NCBI RefSeq assembly: GCF_000633415.1
Contig: NZ_AYMV01000007.1
Span: 124,001-188,000, forward strand
Source of the DNA: Leucobacter sp. PH1c
GTDB taxonomy: Bacteria; Actinomycetota; Actinomycetes; Actinomycetales; Microbacteriaceae
Length of the DNA stretch: 64,000 nt
Direction: 5' to 3'
Position numbers and translations under genes: made by a program. The notes under the pieces are model-generated. The model was not told where the DNA came from, searched no databases, and saw nothing but the letters and a program-made list of their open reading frames with translations. Positions within the stretch are counted from its first letter, which is position 1. Each line of letters opens with the position of its first letter. This document shows, in pieces, positions 1 to 11,602 of the stretch.

Positions 1-467
1 CCGACGAGCGTGAATGGCGAGAGCTCGAGCGGGACCGAGGTGGCGCCCGCGCCCTTCCCCACCATGATGTCGACCTTGAAGTCTTCCATGGCGAGGTAGA
101 GCATCTCCTCCGCGCTCCGCGCCATGCGGTGGATCTCGTCGATGAAGAGCACCTCCCCCGGTGTCAGTGCCGACAGCACCGCGGCGAGGTCGCCCGCGTG
201 CTGGATCGCGGGCCCGGAGGTCTGATGGAGGGGCTTGTCGAGTTCGGCGGCGACGATCATGGACAGCGTGGTCTTCCCGAGGCCGGGCGGACCCGCGAGC
301 AGAATGTGGTCCGGCGTGCGCTGCTGGAGGGTCGCGGCGTTCAGCAGCAGCGAGAGCTGGCTGCGCACCTTCGTCTGACCCACGAACTCCTCAAGCGTCG
401 CCGGGCGCAGTGCGCCCTCGTAGCCCTGCTCCGACGGCGCGGCCTGCGCGTTCAGCTCGCCGGTCAT
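1..467 (-). CDS. ruvB: Holliday junction branch migration ATPase RuvB (N-terminal part)
   Basis: RuvB is the hexameric AAA+ motor that, with RuvA, drives branch migration of Holliday junctions during recombinational repair. About 155 N-terminal residues are visible. Walker [10 protein letters not shown] lies at residues 59-67 and Walker [10 protein letters not shown] near 106-114, both intact. The start ATG overlaps the ruvA stop codon in an ATGA (467-464), so the two are translationally coupled in the usual ruvA-ruvB order. The reading frame stays open to the window edge, so the C-terminal winged-helix part is simply outside the window. Control should come from the SOS box ahead of ruvA. Confidence 0.97.
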   Translation of the reverse strand, partial: MTGELNAQAAPSEQGYEGALRPATLEEFVGQTKVRSQLSLLLNAATLQQRTPDHILLAGPPGLGKTTLSMIVAAELDKPLHQTSGPAIQHAGDLAAVLSALTPGEVLFIDEIHRMARSAEEMLYLAMEDFKVDIMVGKGAGATSVPLELSPFTLV

Positions 468-1093
468 CGTGCGGCCCCGCCGCGACCGCCGGGGCGACCA
501 GCCTGGAGCAGCGCGAGCGCCGCGCGCAGGAGCCCGGCGTGCTCCTCAGGAGCTCCGGCCTGGATCGCATCGGCGACCGCGAGCTCGGCGTCCGACTGGC
601 TCCAGCCGAGCCCCACGAGCCCGTCCGCGACGGCGTCGGCTGCGCCCGGAGCCGCGGGGCCGGCGGCGCCGGGCTCGTCTGCGGCCTGGGCGACGGCGTC
701 GAGCTTCCCCGCGAGCGAGACGACGATGAGCTTTGCCGTCTTCGGGCCGATGCCCGACACCTTCCGGAAGGGCTTCTCGTCCTCGGCGGCGACGGCGCGC
801 GCGATCTCCTGCGGTGCGAGCCCGGAGAGCACGCCGAGCGCGCTGCGCGGGCCGACGCCCGACACCGCGATCAGGTGGCCGAAGACGGCGAGCTCGGCCT
901 CCGTCGCGAAGCCGAACAGGGTCAGCGAATCCTCCCGGACCACGAGCGAGGTGTGCAGCGACACCGCATCGCCCGGGTGGAACTGCGCCACCCGGCCGCT
1001 CGGCACCTCGACGCGCACGCCGAGACCGCCGAGGCCTACCACCGCCCAGCCCGCGCCAGAGGAGAGCACGGGTCCCTGAATCGAAGCAATCAC
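464..1093 (-). CDS. ruvA: Holliday junction-binding protein RuvA
   Basis: RuvA is the tetramer that binds four-way junctions and loads RuvB. The 209-residue length is normal. The N-terminal OB domain starts MIASIQGPV, two helix-hairpin-helix motifs follow ([14 protein letters not shown] and [13 protein letters not shown], about residues 71-120), then an Ala/Gly/Pro linker and the C-terminal domain III that contacts RuvB. I chose GTG 1093 because it gives the canonical N-terminus and lies 7 bases after a TAGGGT -10 box, which implies a leaderless transcript. An ATG at 1095 is out of frame and runs straight into a stop. ruvC, the usual upstream neighbour, is absent here; leuA lies upstream instead. 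Confidence 0.96.
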   Translation of the reverse strand: MIASIQGPVLSSGAGWAVVGLGGLGVRVEVPSGRVAQFHPGDAVSLHTSLVVREDSLTLFGFATEAELAVFGHLIAVSGVGPRSALGVLSGLAPQEIARAVAAEDEKPFRKVSGIGPKTAKLIVVSLAGKLDAVAQAADEPGAAGPAAPGAADAVADGLVGLGWSQSDAELAVADAIQAGAPEEHAGLLRAALALLQAGRPGGRGGAAR

Positions 1094-1100
1094 ATCGCCC

Positions 1101-1106
1101 ACCCTA
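1101..1106 (-). promoter_or_regulatory. -10 hexamer of ruvAB
   Basis: TAGGGT on the minus strand ends 7 bases before the ruvA GTG, so transcription would begin at or next to the start codon. The SOS box lies about 40 bp upstream of it. The position is seen; promoter activity is inferred. Confidence 0.5.
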
Positions 1107-1147
1107 GAGGGGGCCGGAGACGCGAAGGGCCCGCCACTCCGAGACAT

Positions 1148-1163
1148 TCGTACTTTTGTTCGA
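1148..1163. promoter_or_regulatory. LexA (SOS) box upstream of ruvAB
   Basis: The minus strand reads TCGAAC-AAAA-GTACGA. The actinobacterial LexA consensus is TCGAAC-N4-GTTCGA, so 11 of the 12 conserved bases match. It sits 55 bp upstream of the ruvA start, in the leuA-ruvA gap. ruvAB is a classic SOS target, so LexA repression is very likely. The rest of the 107-bp gap contains only the -10 box and GC-rich sequence. Confidence 0.75.
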
Positions 1164-1200
1164 ATTTCTCGGAGCGCGGGCCCCGGCTGCGCGCTGCGGT

Positions 1201-3039
<1,839 letters not shown>

Positions 3040-3056
<17 letters not shown>

Positions 3057-3084
3057 AGCTAAGGAGAAGCGAGCCGAACAGCAT
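3040..3084 (-). CDS. leuA leader peptide, 14 aa
   Basis: This short frame reads MLFGSLLLSCRDES and stops with TAG. Four of its 14 codons are leucine, three consecutive (CTT CTC CTT), typical of a leucine-sensing leader. It lies about 70 bp upstream of leuA on the same strand. TAGGGT ends 6 bases before the ATG, so the leader is probably the leaderless 5' end of the leuA transcript. When leucyl-tRNA is short, ribosomes should pause at codons 6-8, next to the hairpin arm. The frame and stem are seen; the regulatory role is inferred from the family. Confidence 0.72.
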
Positions 3085-3090
3085 GCGACC

Positions 3091-3096
3091 ACCCTA
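3091..3096 (-). promoter_or_regulatory. -10 hexamer of the leu leader
   Basis: TAGGGT ends 6 bases upstream of the leader-peptide ATG. No convincing -35 is visible. It faces away from the -10 of the divergent DUF2207 gene, 50 bp away. Confidence 0.45.
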
Positions 3097-3145
3097 TCAC
3101 GCACGCCAGCCCACCTCGCTCCCCGCGTCCGTCCGCTGTCCTGCG

Positions 3146-3151
3146 TAGGCT
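3146..3151 (+). promoter_or_regulatory. -10 hexamer of the DUF2207 gene
   Basis: TAGGCT ends 6 bases before ATG 3158, consistent with a leaderless mRNA. There is no Shine-Dalgarno sequence before this start. Confidence 0.45.
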
Positions 3152-3157
3152 GGTGCC

Positions 3158-4999
3158 ATGCCAGCTTTCTCCAGGCCCCGCCCGCGACGCCCGCTGCTCG
3201 CGCGCCTCGGTCTCGTCGCGTCCGCCCTGCTCGCGCTCGTCGCGCTTCCGCTCGGCGCCGCCGCTCACGCCGCCGAAGCCGACGTCGACGCGTTCCGCTA
3301 CTCCTCCTGGCATGTCGCGGTCGCACTCGACACGCGGGACGACGGGCGCGCGGTCGCGCGGATCGAGGAGCGGATCACCGCGGAGTTCCCCGAGACGGAT
3401 CAGAACCGCGGCATCGTCCGCGGCATCCCGGACGTCTACCAGGGAGCGCGCACGGATCCCCGCGAGGTCGCGGTGACCGATGGCTCGGGCGCCCCAGTGC
3501 CGTTCGAGCTCGACACCGTGAGCTCCGACTCGGGAGACGACTTCCTCGCGGTCCTCACGGGCGACGACCGCTTCGTGCACGGCTCACAGGAGTACGTGAT
3601 CAGCTACACGCTCGATGACGTGGTGCTCGCGCGAGACGACGGCGCAGCGGACGAGTTCTACTGGGATCTGGTGCCCTTCACCCGCGCCCAGCCGATCGAC
3701 GCGTTCAGCGCCGAGGTCGCCTTCTCCCCCGGGCTCGCGGAGCAGCTCACCGGTCACTCACGGTGCTACGTGGGCCTCACGGGCGCCACGAGCGAGTGCG
3801 CGGTGACGCAGGGCGAGCGGAGCGTGACGATCGCGCCGATCACGCTCGCGCCGGACGAGGGGGTCAGCGTCGCGGTCGGGCTCGCGCCCGGCGCTGTGGT
3901 GCAGCCGGCGGAGCGCCTTCCGAACTTCGCGCTCGATACGCTCCCGCTCCTCCTCGGCGGCGGAGCGGTCGCCGTCGGCGGCGCGGGGGCGATCGCCATC
4001 GCGGGCCTCGGCCGGCGGCGGCGCGGCACGCGCCCCGTCGTCGCGCAGTACGAGGTTCCGCACGACCTGCCGCCCCTCCTCGCGGGCCCGCTCGTGAGCA
4101 GCGCGCACCCGACTCCCCCCGCCGAGCTCGTGCATCTCGCACTGCTCGGCGCCACGCGCGTGGAGGAGGTCCCTCGCCCGGACGGCCGACCGCGGAAGCG
4201 GCCCAAGCTGGCGTTCCGCCTCCTCGATCCGATGCGCGCCGCCGATCCGCTCGACGGCGAGGCCGTCGACGCGCTCTTCCCCGCGCGCACGCCGAACTCG
4301 GTGTTCGAGCTGCCCAAGGAGAGCAGCAGCTTCGCGGCGCAGATGGACGCGCTCGCCGCGCGCGGCCCGGCCGAGGCGCTCGCCCGCGGCTATCAGGAGA
4401 AGGTGCGCAGCCGCCTGGGCCGCTGGCTCGGCTGGACGAGCATCGCGCTCGGCCTCGGGGTGCTCGGTCTCGCGATCGCCGGCATCGGCACCCGGCTCTC
4501 GGCCACCCCCTTCATCGGGTTCCTCTTCGCCGTTCTCGCGCTCGTTCTCGGCGTCATCGGAATCGTGAAGCATCGGGTGCTCACACCGCGGGGCGCCGAG
4601 GCCAGGAATCTCCTCCTCGGGGTGAAGGAGTTCATCCGTGTCGCCGAGGCAGACCGCATCGCCATGCTCCAGGCGGCGAGCACGGCCGAGCGCCGCACGA
4701 TCGAGGGCGCCGAGGTCATTGAGCTCTACGAGCGGCTACTCCCCTACGCGATGCTGTTCGGCCTCGAGAAGGAGTGGGGCCGCGCCCTCGCCACGCGCTA
4801 CGAGGCGGAGCCCGGGTACCTGCCGCTCTGGTACCCCGGGGTCCTCACCACGGGACTCGGCGGGCTCGATCGCGCAGTCTCTCAGCTGACCAGCTCCCTC
4901 GCGAACGCGACGAGCACCTCCTCGAGCAGCGCGGGCGGTTCGACCGGCGGCGGCTTCGCGGGCGGCGGAGGCGGCGGCGGCTTCGCGGGCGGGAGGTAG
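3158..4999 (+). CDS. DUF2207 domain membrane protein
   Basis: The 613-residue protein belongs to the DUF2207 family, whose function is unknown. A signal peptide covers residues 1-39. A soluble beta-rich extracytoplasmic domain (about 40-255) contains RIEERITAEF and the DVYQGARTD region. A first membrane segment lies at about 262-284 and a pair at about 423-444 and 450-471. A cytoplasmic region then carries the family hallmarks FIRVAEADR and LPYAMLFGLEKEWGRAL. The C-terminus ends in a Ser/Gly tail with a GGGGGGG run, common in this family. The gene stands alone, divergent from leuA and convergent with a DUF5684 gene across a strong terminator. Confidence 0.85.
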   Translation: MPAFSRPRPRRPLLARLGLVASALLALVALPLGAAAHAAEADVDAFRYSSWHVAVALDTRDDGRAVARIEERITAEFPETDQNRGIVRGIPDVYQGARTDPREVAVTDGSGAPVPFELDTVSSDSGDDFLAVLTGDDRFVHGSQEYVISYTLDDVVLARDDGAADEFYWDLVPFTRAQPIDAFSAEVAFSPGLAEQLTGHSRCYVGLTGATSECAVTQGERSVTIAPITLAPDEGVSVAVGLAPGAVVQPAERLPNFALDTLPLLLGGGAVAVGGAGAIAIAGLGRRRRGTRPVVAQYEVPHDLPPLLAGPLVSSAHPTPPAELVHLALLGATRVEEVPRPDGRPRKRPKLAFRLLDPMRAADPLDGEAVDALFPARTPNSVFELPKESSSFAAQMDALAARGPAEALARGYQEKVRSRLGRWLGWTSIALGLGVLGLAIAGIGTRLSATPFIGFLFAVLALVLGVIGIVKHRVLTPRGAEARNLLLGVKEFIRVAEADRIAMLQAASTAERRTIEGAEVIELYERLLPYAMLFGLEKEWGRALATRYEAEPGYLPLWYPGVLTTGLGGLDRAVSQLTSSLANATSTSSSSAGGSTGGGFAGGGGGGGFAGGR

Positions 5000-5026
5000 C
5001 GCCCGTCCGCTCCCCGGCAGAACAAA

Positions 5027-5093
5027 AGGGGAGCCGCCTCGCCGAACCGCGGACCCCCGGCGAGGGGGTCTGCGACGGCGAGGCGGCTCCCCT
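5027..5093. terminator. Bidirectional terminator hairpin
   Basis: AGGGGAGCCGCCTCGCC (5027-5043) is perfectly repeated in reverse complement at 5077-5093. A second inner stem, GACCCC/GGGGTC, lies inside the loop. It is placed between the convergent DUF2207 and DUF5684 genes, with AAAA at its left edge serving as a short U-tract for minus-strand transcription. Confidence 0.8.
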
Positions 5094-5115
5094 GCGCGTC
5101 GTACTGCGGGAACCG

Positions 5116-5493
5116 CTACGCGGTTCGTCCCCGGAACTGGGCCGAGCCGTAGCCGAGGATGAAGTAGCCGATCGGGTTGAGCAGCCAGAGCAGGAACACG
5201 GAGAAGACGCCGCCCTTGCCGAAGCTCTCGCCCATCCGCAGCGCCACGAAGATGCCGAAGATGAAGTTCACGATCGGGATCAGGTACAGGAGCGTCATCC
5301 AGGCCGAGTAGCCCGCGACCTTCACCAGGATGAAGATGTTCACGATCGGAATCAGCGCGAGGATCCCCGGGTAGCCCGCCTTCGAGAAGACGCGCCACAG
5401 TGCGATCGCCGTGAGCACGTACCAGATCAGCGCAGCGAACCCGCTCACCTGCCCGAGAGCGGTGAAGTCGGCCTGTTCGGTGATGTCGTCCAT
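5116..5493 (-). CDS. Small membrane protein, DUF5684 type
   Basis: The 125-residue protein is almost entirely hydrophobic. I see four segments: about residues 17-35, 42-60, 62-85 and 95-117. The repeated phrases LALIPIVNIFILVKVAGYSAWM and LLYLIPIVNFIFGIFVAL (residues about 45-85) are typical of DUF5684 proteins, which are often annotated near signal peptidases but have no proven function. It follows era on the same strand with a 33-bp gap and precedes the bidirectional terminator, so it is probably the last gene of the hrcA-era transcript. No catalytic motif is visible. Confidence 0.7.
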   Translation of the reverse strand: MDDITEQADFTALGQVSGFAALIWYVLTAIALWRVFSKAGYPGILALIPIVNIFILVKVAGYSAWMTLLYLIPIVNFIFGIFVALRMGESFGKGGVFSVFLLWLLNPIGYFILGYGSAQFRGRTA

Positions 5494-5526
5494 CAGTCTC
5501 TCTCCCCCGCTTCCACCCTGAAAGCG

Positions 5527-6498
5527 TTAGAACCCGAGCTTACCGAGCGCCTTCGGATCGCGCTGCCATTCCTTCAGCACCTTGACGCGGAGCGAGAGGT
5601 AGACGCGTCGACCGATCAGCGATTCGATCTCGCGACGGGCGCGCTCGCCCACCTGCCGCAGGCGGGAGCCGCCCTTGCCGATGACGATGCCCTTCTGGCT
5701 GTCGCGCTCCACGTAGAGCGATGCGTAGATCTCGAGCAGACCGGGGGTGCCGTCCTCCGCGGGATCCCGCTCGACCCGGTCGTCGACCGTCGCGGCGAGC
5801 GAGTGCGGCAGTTCGTCGCGAACGCCGTCAAGCGCCGCCTCGCGGATGAGCTCGGCGATGCGGTCGTCCTCGCTCTCCTCGGTGGTCTCCTCCGAGTCGT
5901 AGAGCGGCGGGGACACGGGCATGAGTTCGAGCAGCACGTCCGAGAGCACGTCGAGCTGCTCATGGGTCACCGAGGAGATCGGTACGACCGCGTCCCACTC
6001 GCGCAGCATGCCGAGACGGGTGAGCTGGTCGATGATCTCGCCCTGCGACGCCTGATCGACCTTCGTGAGGATCGCGACCTTCTTCGCGCGGGGGAAGTCG
6101 TCGAGGCGCTCGTTGATGAAGCGGTCGCCGGGGCCGAGCTTCTCGGTCGCGGGCACGCAGAACCCGATCACGTCGACGTCGCCGAGGGTCGACTCCACGA
6201 GCGCGTTGAGCCGCTCGCCGAGCAGGGTGCGCGGGCGATGGATGCCGGGCGTGTCGACGATGATGAGCTGGCCGTTCGGCCGGTGCGCGATGCCGCGAAT
6301 TGCACGTCGCGTGGTCTGCGGCTTCGGGCTCGTAATGGCGATCTTCTCGCCGACGAGCGCGTTCGTGAGCGTCGACTTGCCGACGTTCGGGCGCCCCACG
6401 AAGGACACGAAGCCCGCGCGGAACTCGCGCTCCTCGGCGGCGGCCGCCGTCTCAGGCCCCGCCTCCTCGCGGGGCTCGTTCATCTGCGGTTCGGTCAT
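5527..6498 (-). CDS. era: GTPase Era
   Basis: Era is a GTPase that binds the 3' end of 16S rRNA and assists 30S assembly. The G motifs are all present: G1 GRPNVGKST near residue 36, G2 TTRR, G3 DTPG with IHRPR, and G4 TKVD near 150. The C-terminal KH domain includes VIGKGGSRLRQVG at about 275-287. At 323 residues it is slightly longer than typical, because of an acidic, Ala/Glu-rich N-terminal extension of about 25 residues. Its ATG overlaps the stop of the CBS-domain gene upstream (ATGA), continuing the chain of coupled starts from phoH. Confidence 0.97.
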   Translation of the reverse strand: MTEPQMNEPREEAGPETAAAAEEREFRAGFVSFVGRPNVGKSTLTNALVGEKIAITSPKPQTTRRAIRGIAHRPNGQLIIVDTPGIHRPRTLLGERLNALVESTLGDVDVIGFCVPATEKLGPGDRFINERLDDFPRAKKVAILTKVDQASQGEIIDQLTRLGMLREWDAVVPISSVTHEQLDVLSDVLLELMPVSPPLYDSEETTEESEDDRIAELIREAALDGVRDELPHSLAATVDDRVERDPAEDGTPGLLEIYASLYVERDSQKGIVIGKGGSRLRQVGERARREIESLIGRRVYLSLRVKVLKEWQRDPKALGKLGF

Positions 6499-7787
6499 GC
6501 GTCGTCCTCCGAGTCGGTGTCGCCCAGCCAGCGGGCTTCGACGGCCAGCAGGCGCTGCCGTCGGCGTTCAAGCGCGGCGGCCGTGAGGCCGATCCCCGCG
6601 ACGGTCACGGTGTCGCCCTGCTCCGGCAGCCGGCCGAGCGCTTTCGCGAACAGCCCGCCCACGGTGTCGACCTCATCGTCGTCGAGCTCGATGTCGAAGA
6701 GCTCGCCGAGATCGGTGACCGAGAGCCGCGCGCTCACGAGGTAGGAGCCGTCATCCTGCTCCGCGGCCTCGGGCACGTCGCGATCGTACTCGTCGCTGAT
6801 CTCGCCGAGCAGTTCCTCGATGAGGTCCTCGAGCGTCACGAGGCCCGAGATCCCCCCGTACTCGTCGACGACGAGCGCGAGGTGATTCGCCTCCTGCTGC
6901 ATCTGGCGGAGGAGCTTGTCGGCGTGCTGGGTCTCCGGCACGAACACCGCGGGCTTCATCACGCGGGTCACGGGCGAGGTGAGCGCCTCCTCGGTGCGAC
7001 GGAGGTGGAAGCCGCTCAGGTCGCGCAGGTACGCGATCCCCACCACGTCGTCCACGTCGCCGGAGATCACCGGGAACCGGGAGTGGCGTGAGGAGAGCAC
7101 CGTGTCGAGCGCCTCGCGCACGGTCGCGGTGCTGTCGAGGGTCACCATGTCGATCCGGGGCACCATCACCTCGCGCACGAGGGTGTCCCCGAACTCGACG
7201 ATCGAGTGGATGTACTCGCGGTCGTCGTCTTCGAGGAGCGCCTGCTCGGCGGCCTGATCGACCATCGAGAGCAGCTGCTGCTCGTCGCGGATGCGGGCGC
7301 TGCTCTCGCCGCGACCGGGCGTCACCCGGTCGCCGAAGCGCTTCAGGGCGATCGCGATGGGCCCGAGGATCACGGTGATCCCCCGGATCGTCGGCGCGGC
7401 GAAGCGGATCACGCGGTCCGGGTGATGCGTGCCGACGGTGCGCGGGCTCGAACCGACGAGCACGAAGGTGAGCGCGGTCATCACGAGCGTCGCGATCACG
7501 AGCTCCAGCCAGAGCTCGTCGAGCGAGTAGGCGAGCACGAGGGTGATGAGCACCGCTGCGAGCGTCTCGGCGAACACGCGGGCGAAGCTCAGCGCGTTCG
7601 CGTGCCGGCTCTCGTCCTCCGCGATGGCGCGGATCGCCGCGCCCGTGCGGGGCGACGCTTCGGCGAGTGCGAGCAGCTCGGCGCGCGAGCGCACCCCGAG
7701 CGCGGCGTCCGCGGCGGCGAGCAGTCCGCCGCTCGCCAGCAGGATGACGGCCGCGCCGAGGAGCAGGGCGGCGAGCCCGGGGCTCAT
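6495..7787 (-). CDS. CNNM/hemolysin-family membrane protein with CBS and CorC domains
   Basis: This 430-residue protein has the DUF21 (CNNM) transmembrane domain at residues 1-140, two CBS domains (about 205-330; REVMVPRIDMVTLD starts the first) and a C-terminal CorC/HlyC domain. Proteins of this build act in magnesium or cobalt homeostasis; the name hemolysin is historical. The three N-terminal membrane segments are seen clearly (about 5-27, 64-85, 90-112). ATGA overlaps join it to ybeY upstream and era downstream, the standard actinobacterial order phoH-ybeY-CNNM-era. The transported ion cannot be told from sequence. Confidence 0.88.
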   Translation of the reverse strand: MSPGLAALLLGAAVILLASGGLLAAADAALGVRSRAELLALAEASPRTGAAIRAIAEDESRHANALSFARVFAETLAAVLITLVLAYSLDELWLELVIATLVMTALTFVLVGSSPRTVGTHHPDRVIRFAAPTIRGITVILGPIAIALKRFGDRVTPGRGESSARIRDEQQLLSMVDQAAEQALLEDDDREYIHSIVEFGDTLVREVMVPRIDMVTLDSTATVREALDTVLSSRHSRFPVISGDVDDVVGIAYLRDLSGFHLRRTEEALTSPVTRVMKPAVFVPETQHADKLLRQMQQEANHLALVVDEYGGISGLVTLEDLIEELLGEISDEYDRDVPEAAEQDDGSYLVSARLSVTDLGELFDIELDDDEVDTVGGLFAKALGRLPEQGDTVTVAGIGLTAAALERRRQRLLAVEARWLGDTDSEDDA

Positions 7788-8234
7788 CGTGCGCGCTCGC
7801 GCATGGCGAACGCGAGGAGCAGGTCGCGCTGGAGCCCGAACATCTCGGCCTCCTCGTCCGGCGTCGCGTGGTCGAAACCGAGCAAGTGGAGCATGCCGTG
7901 GGTGAGCAGCACCGAGATTTCCTGCGCCAGGTCGTGGCCCGCGGCCTCGGCCTGGGCCTCGGCGACCTGCGGGCAGATCACGATGTCGCCGAGGAGGCCG
8001 GCGGGGGTCTGCGCGTCGACGCGGCCCGGTCGGAGCTCGTCCATCGGGAAGCTCAGCACATCGGTGGGGCCGGGCTCATCCATCCACTGGACATGGAGCC
8101 GCTCGATCGCGGCCTCATCGACCAGCACGACACCCAGCTCCGTGTCGGGGTGCACATGCATCGACTCGAGCACGAAGGCCGCGAGCCGCTGCATCCGGCT
8201 CTCCTCGATCGCGATGTCGGACTCGTTGTTGATC

Positions 8235-8245
<11 letters not shown>
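7784..8245 (-). CDS. ybeY: Endoribonuclease YbeY (rRNA maturation factor)
   Basis: YbeY is a zinc-dependent single-strand RNase needed for 16S rRNA 3'-end maturation and ribosome quality control. The metal-binding signature [11 protein letters not shown], with its three histidines (about residues 120-130), is intact. The upstream FPMDELRPG and GDIVIC blocks also match the family. The 153-residue length is normal. The start ATG lies 11 bases inside the end of phoH, so translation is coupled. Confidence 0.96.
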
Positions 8246-9288
<1,043 letters not shown>

Positions 9289-9299
<11 letters not shown>

Positions 9300-9639
9300 C
9301 GAGCGAACCCTCCTCCAGGCCGCCCGCGAGCACGTGCGCGTGCACGTGGAAGACCGTCTGTCCGGCGGACGCGCCGCTGTTGAACACCAGGCGGAACTCC
9401 CCGTTCGCGTGCTCGGACGCGAGCTGCTTCGCGACGGCCACCATCTCGGCGAGCGTCTCGGGCTCGGCCGCGGCGAGCTCCACGACGTTGTCGTACGCGG
9501 TCGTCTTCGGGATCACGAGGATGTGCACGGGAGCCTGGGGGTGCATGTCCGGGAACGCGATCACGCGGTCCGTCTCCGCGAGGAGCTCGACGGGGATCTC
9601 CCCGGAGACGATCTTGCCGAACACGGTGTCTGCTGCCAT
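9289..9639 (-). CDS. HIT-family nucleotide-binding protein
   Basis: The 116-residue protein carries the histidine triad HVHAHVL near residue 100 and the N-terminal FGKIVSGEIP phrase of the Hint branch, which hydrolyses adenosine phosphoramidates and similar nucleotide conjugates. I chose ATG 9639 (MAADTVFGK) because a TAGACT -10 hexamer ends 7 bases before it. A GTG 6 bases further upstream would be only one base from the promoter element. It overlaps phoH and may begin the phoH-ybeY-CNNM-era transcript, as an internal promoter after rsmE. Confidence 0.93.
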
Positions 9640-9646
9640 GTCCACC

Positions 9647-9652
9647 AGTCTA
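9647..9652 (-). promoter_or_regulatory. -10 hexamer of the HIT-phoH-era unit
   Basis: TAGACT, 7 bases before ATG 9639, in the 48-bp gap after rsmE. It suggests an internal leaderless promoter. Confidence 0.45.
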
Positions 9653-9687
9653 CGCCAGGGCTGCCAGGACGGGCCGCACGCGCGCGC

Positions 9688-10446
9688 TCACCAGCGCCCC
9701 AGCGCGACGTTCAGCACGGCGAGCGCCGCCGGGCCCGCACTCGAGGTGCGGAGCACCGTGGCGCCGAGCACCACGATCTCGGCCCCCGCCGCCGCGAGTC
9801 TCGCGAGCTCGTCGTCCGAGAAGCCGCCCTCCGGCCCGATCACGATCTGGATCTCGGTGAACGCGGCAAGGTCCGCCGAGCCGGCCCACGCGCTGAGCGA
9901 GGCCTCCCCCCGCGGGTGGAGGATGAGCACGGCGGTGCCGGGCCGGGCGGCGTCGGCGCAGAGCTCGGCGATCCCGATCGGCGCCGACACCTCGGGCAGC
10001 CAGGGCCGCAGCGATTGCTTCGCCGCCTCGCGCGCGATGCGGCGCCACTTCGCCGAGCCGCGCTCCGCCTTCTCGGCACCCGCCCATCGGGACACCGAGC
10101 GCTCGGCCTCCCAGGGCGAGATCGCGTCCACGCCGAACTCGGTCGCCTGCTCAACGGCGCGCTCGTCGCGGTCGCCCTTCGCGAGTGCCTGGACCAGACG
10201 CAGCCGCGTGCCGGGCGCTGGGTGCTGCGCGGCCGCATCGATCCGCACGGCAAAGCGCTGCTTGCCGAGCTCGACCACTTCGCCCTCCGCGAGCGCGCCG
10301 GCTCCGTTCCCCACAAGGATCCGCTCGCCCAACCGCAGCCGGCTCACCCGCACGGCGTGGTGCGCCTCGTCGCCGTCGAACTCGACAACGGCCCCGAGCG
10401 CGAACGCGTCGTCAGCGAGCGCCTCGCGGTAGTAGAGGTTCGCCAC
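9688..10446 (-). CDS. rsmE: 16S rRNA (uracil-1498-N3)-methyltransferase RsmE
   Basis: RsmE is a SPOUT-class methyltransferase that modifies U1498 of 16S rRNA using S-adenosylmethionine. The N-terminal PUA-like domain includes HHAVRVSRLRLG near residue 30. The SPOUT knot motifs are IQIVIGPEGGFSDDE (about 197-211) and LGATVLRTSSA near 229. The length of 252 residues is normal. It follows dnaJ with only 2 bases between, so it is part of the hrcA-dnaJ heat-shock operon, a common actinobacterial arrangement. Confidence 0.95.
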   Translation of the reverse strand: MANLYYREALADDAFALGAVVEFDGDEAHHAVRVSRLRLGERILVGNGAGALAEGEVVELGKQRFAVRIDAAAQHPAPGTRLRLVQALAKGDRDERAVEQATEFGVDAISPWEAERSVSRWAGAEKAERGSAKWRRIAREAAKQSLRPWLPEVSAPIGIAELCADAARPGTAVLILHPRGEASLSAWAGSADLAAFTEIQIVIGPEGGFSDDELARLAAAGAEIVVLGATVLRTSSAGPAALAVLNVALGRW

Positions 10447-10448
10447 GC

Positions 10449-11546
10449 TCAGCCCTGACGGAAGAAGCGGTCCCGGATCTTCCCGAAGAAGCCCTGGTGG
10501 AACTCGCCGAGGTGGGGCGGGTCGTCCTTCCGAAGCGTGGCGAACTGGCGCACCAGATCCTTCTCACGCCCCGAGAGCTTCTGCGGCGTCACGACCTGCA
10601 CGGCGATCTTCAGATCACCGCGGGAGGTGCTGCGCAGTCCCTGGATGCCGCGGCCGCGAACGGTGATGACATCGCCCGACTGGACGCCGGCCGTCACCTC
10701 GGTCTCGACCGTGCCGTCGAGCCCGTCCAGGCTCGCCTCTGCGCCGAGGATCGCGTCGGCCATCGAGACCTGCATGGTGCACAGGAGATCGTTGCCGTCG
10801 CGGCTGAAGGTGTCGTGGTGCATCACTCGGAACTCGATGAACAGGTCGCCGTTCGGGCCGCCGCCGGGGCCGACCTCGCCGCCGCCGCGCATCTGCAGGC
10901 GCGTGCCGGTGTCGATGCCCGAGGGAACGTCGACGTTGAGGGTGCGGCGCTCGCGCACGCGTCCCTTCCCCGCGCACTCCACGCAGGGGTGCTCGATCAC
11001 GGTGCCATAGCCCTGGCAGCTGCCGCAGGGGTGCATCGTCATGACGTTGCCGAAGAGCGAGCGCACCTGACGCTGCACCTGGCCCTGCCCTCCGCACACA
11101 TCGCAGGTGACGGGGTGCGTGCCGGGCTGCGTGCAGCTGCCCTGGCAGACCGAGCACAGCACCGCCGTGTTGATCGTCACCTCGCGCTGCACGCCGAAGA
11201 TCACGTCCTCGAGCGCGACGTCGACGCGGATCATCGCGTCATCCCCGCGCTCGGCCCGGGATCGCGGACCGCGCTGGCCGCCGCCGAAGCCGCCGCCGAA
11301 GAACGTCTCGAAGATGTCACCGAAGCCGTTCGCGCCGCCCTGACCGCCGCCCATGTCGTAGCGCTGGCGCTGCTCGGGATCGCTCAGCACGTCGTACGCG
11401 TGCGTCACGCCCTTGAAGCGCTCAGCCGCGTCCTCGCTCGGGTTCACGTCGGGGTGCAGCTCGCGTGCGAGGCGACGGTACGCCTTCTTGATCTCCTCGG
11501 GCGTCGCCTCGCGCGATACGCCCAGCGTCTCGTAGTGATCGGCCAC
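10449..11546 (-). CDS. dnaJ: Chaperone DnaJ (HrcA-operon type)
   Basis: DnaJ is the Hsp40 partner that stimulates DnaK ATPase and holds unfolded protein. The J domain opens [14 protein letters not shown] and has the HPD motif at about residues 32-34. A Gly/Phe-rich linker covers about 70-100. The zinc-finger region has four CxxCxGxG-like repeats: [24 protein letters not shown] and CVECAGKG. The first ends in Cys instead of Gly, a small oddity that leaves the metal ligands intact. At 365 residues it is the shorter dnaJ paralogue typically linked to hrcA. It lies 56 bp downstream of hrcA and should share its CIRCE-controlled promoter. Confidence 0.95.
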   Translation of the reverse strand: MADHYETLGVSREATPEEIKKAYRRLARELHPDVNPSEDAAERFKGVTHAYDVLSDPEQRQRYDMGGGQGGANGFGDIFETFFGGGFGGGQRGPRSRAERGDDAMIRVDVALEDVIFGVQREVTINTAVLCSVCQGSCTQPGTHPVTCDVCGGQGQVQRQVRSLFGNVMTMHPCGSCQGYGTVIEHPCVECAGKGRVRERRTLNVDVPSGIDTGTRLQMRGGGEVGPGGGPNGDLFIEFRVMHHDTFSRDGNDLLCTMQVSMADAILGAEASLDGLDGTVETEVTAGVQSGDVITVRGRGIQGLRSTSRGDLKIAVQVVTPQKLSGREKDLVRQFATLRKDDPPHLGEFHQGFFGKIRDRFFRQG

Positions 11547-11602
11547 GGGTGGTACTCCTCAGGATTGTGACGGCGTCGGGATGCAGGAGGGAGCCCGGCG
11601 GG

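Noticed and set aside
1093-1095. ATG one base pair set upstream of the ruvA GTG
   Set aside because: It is out of frame with RuvA and followed at once by a stop codon.
4930-4996. GGC-rich repeat at the end of the DUF2207 gene as a regulatory repeat
   Set aside because: It simply encodes the Gly-rich tail common in the family.
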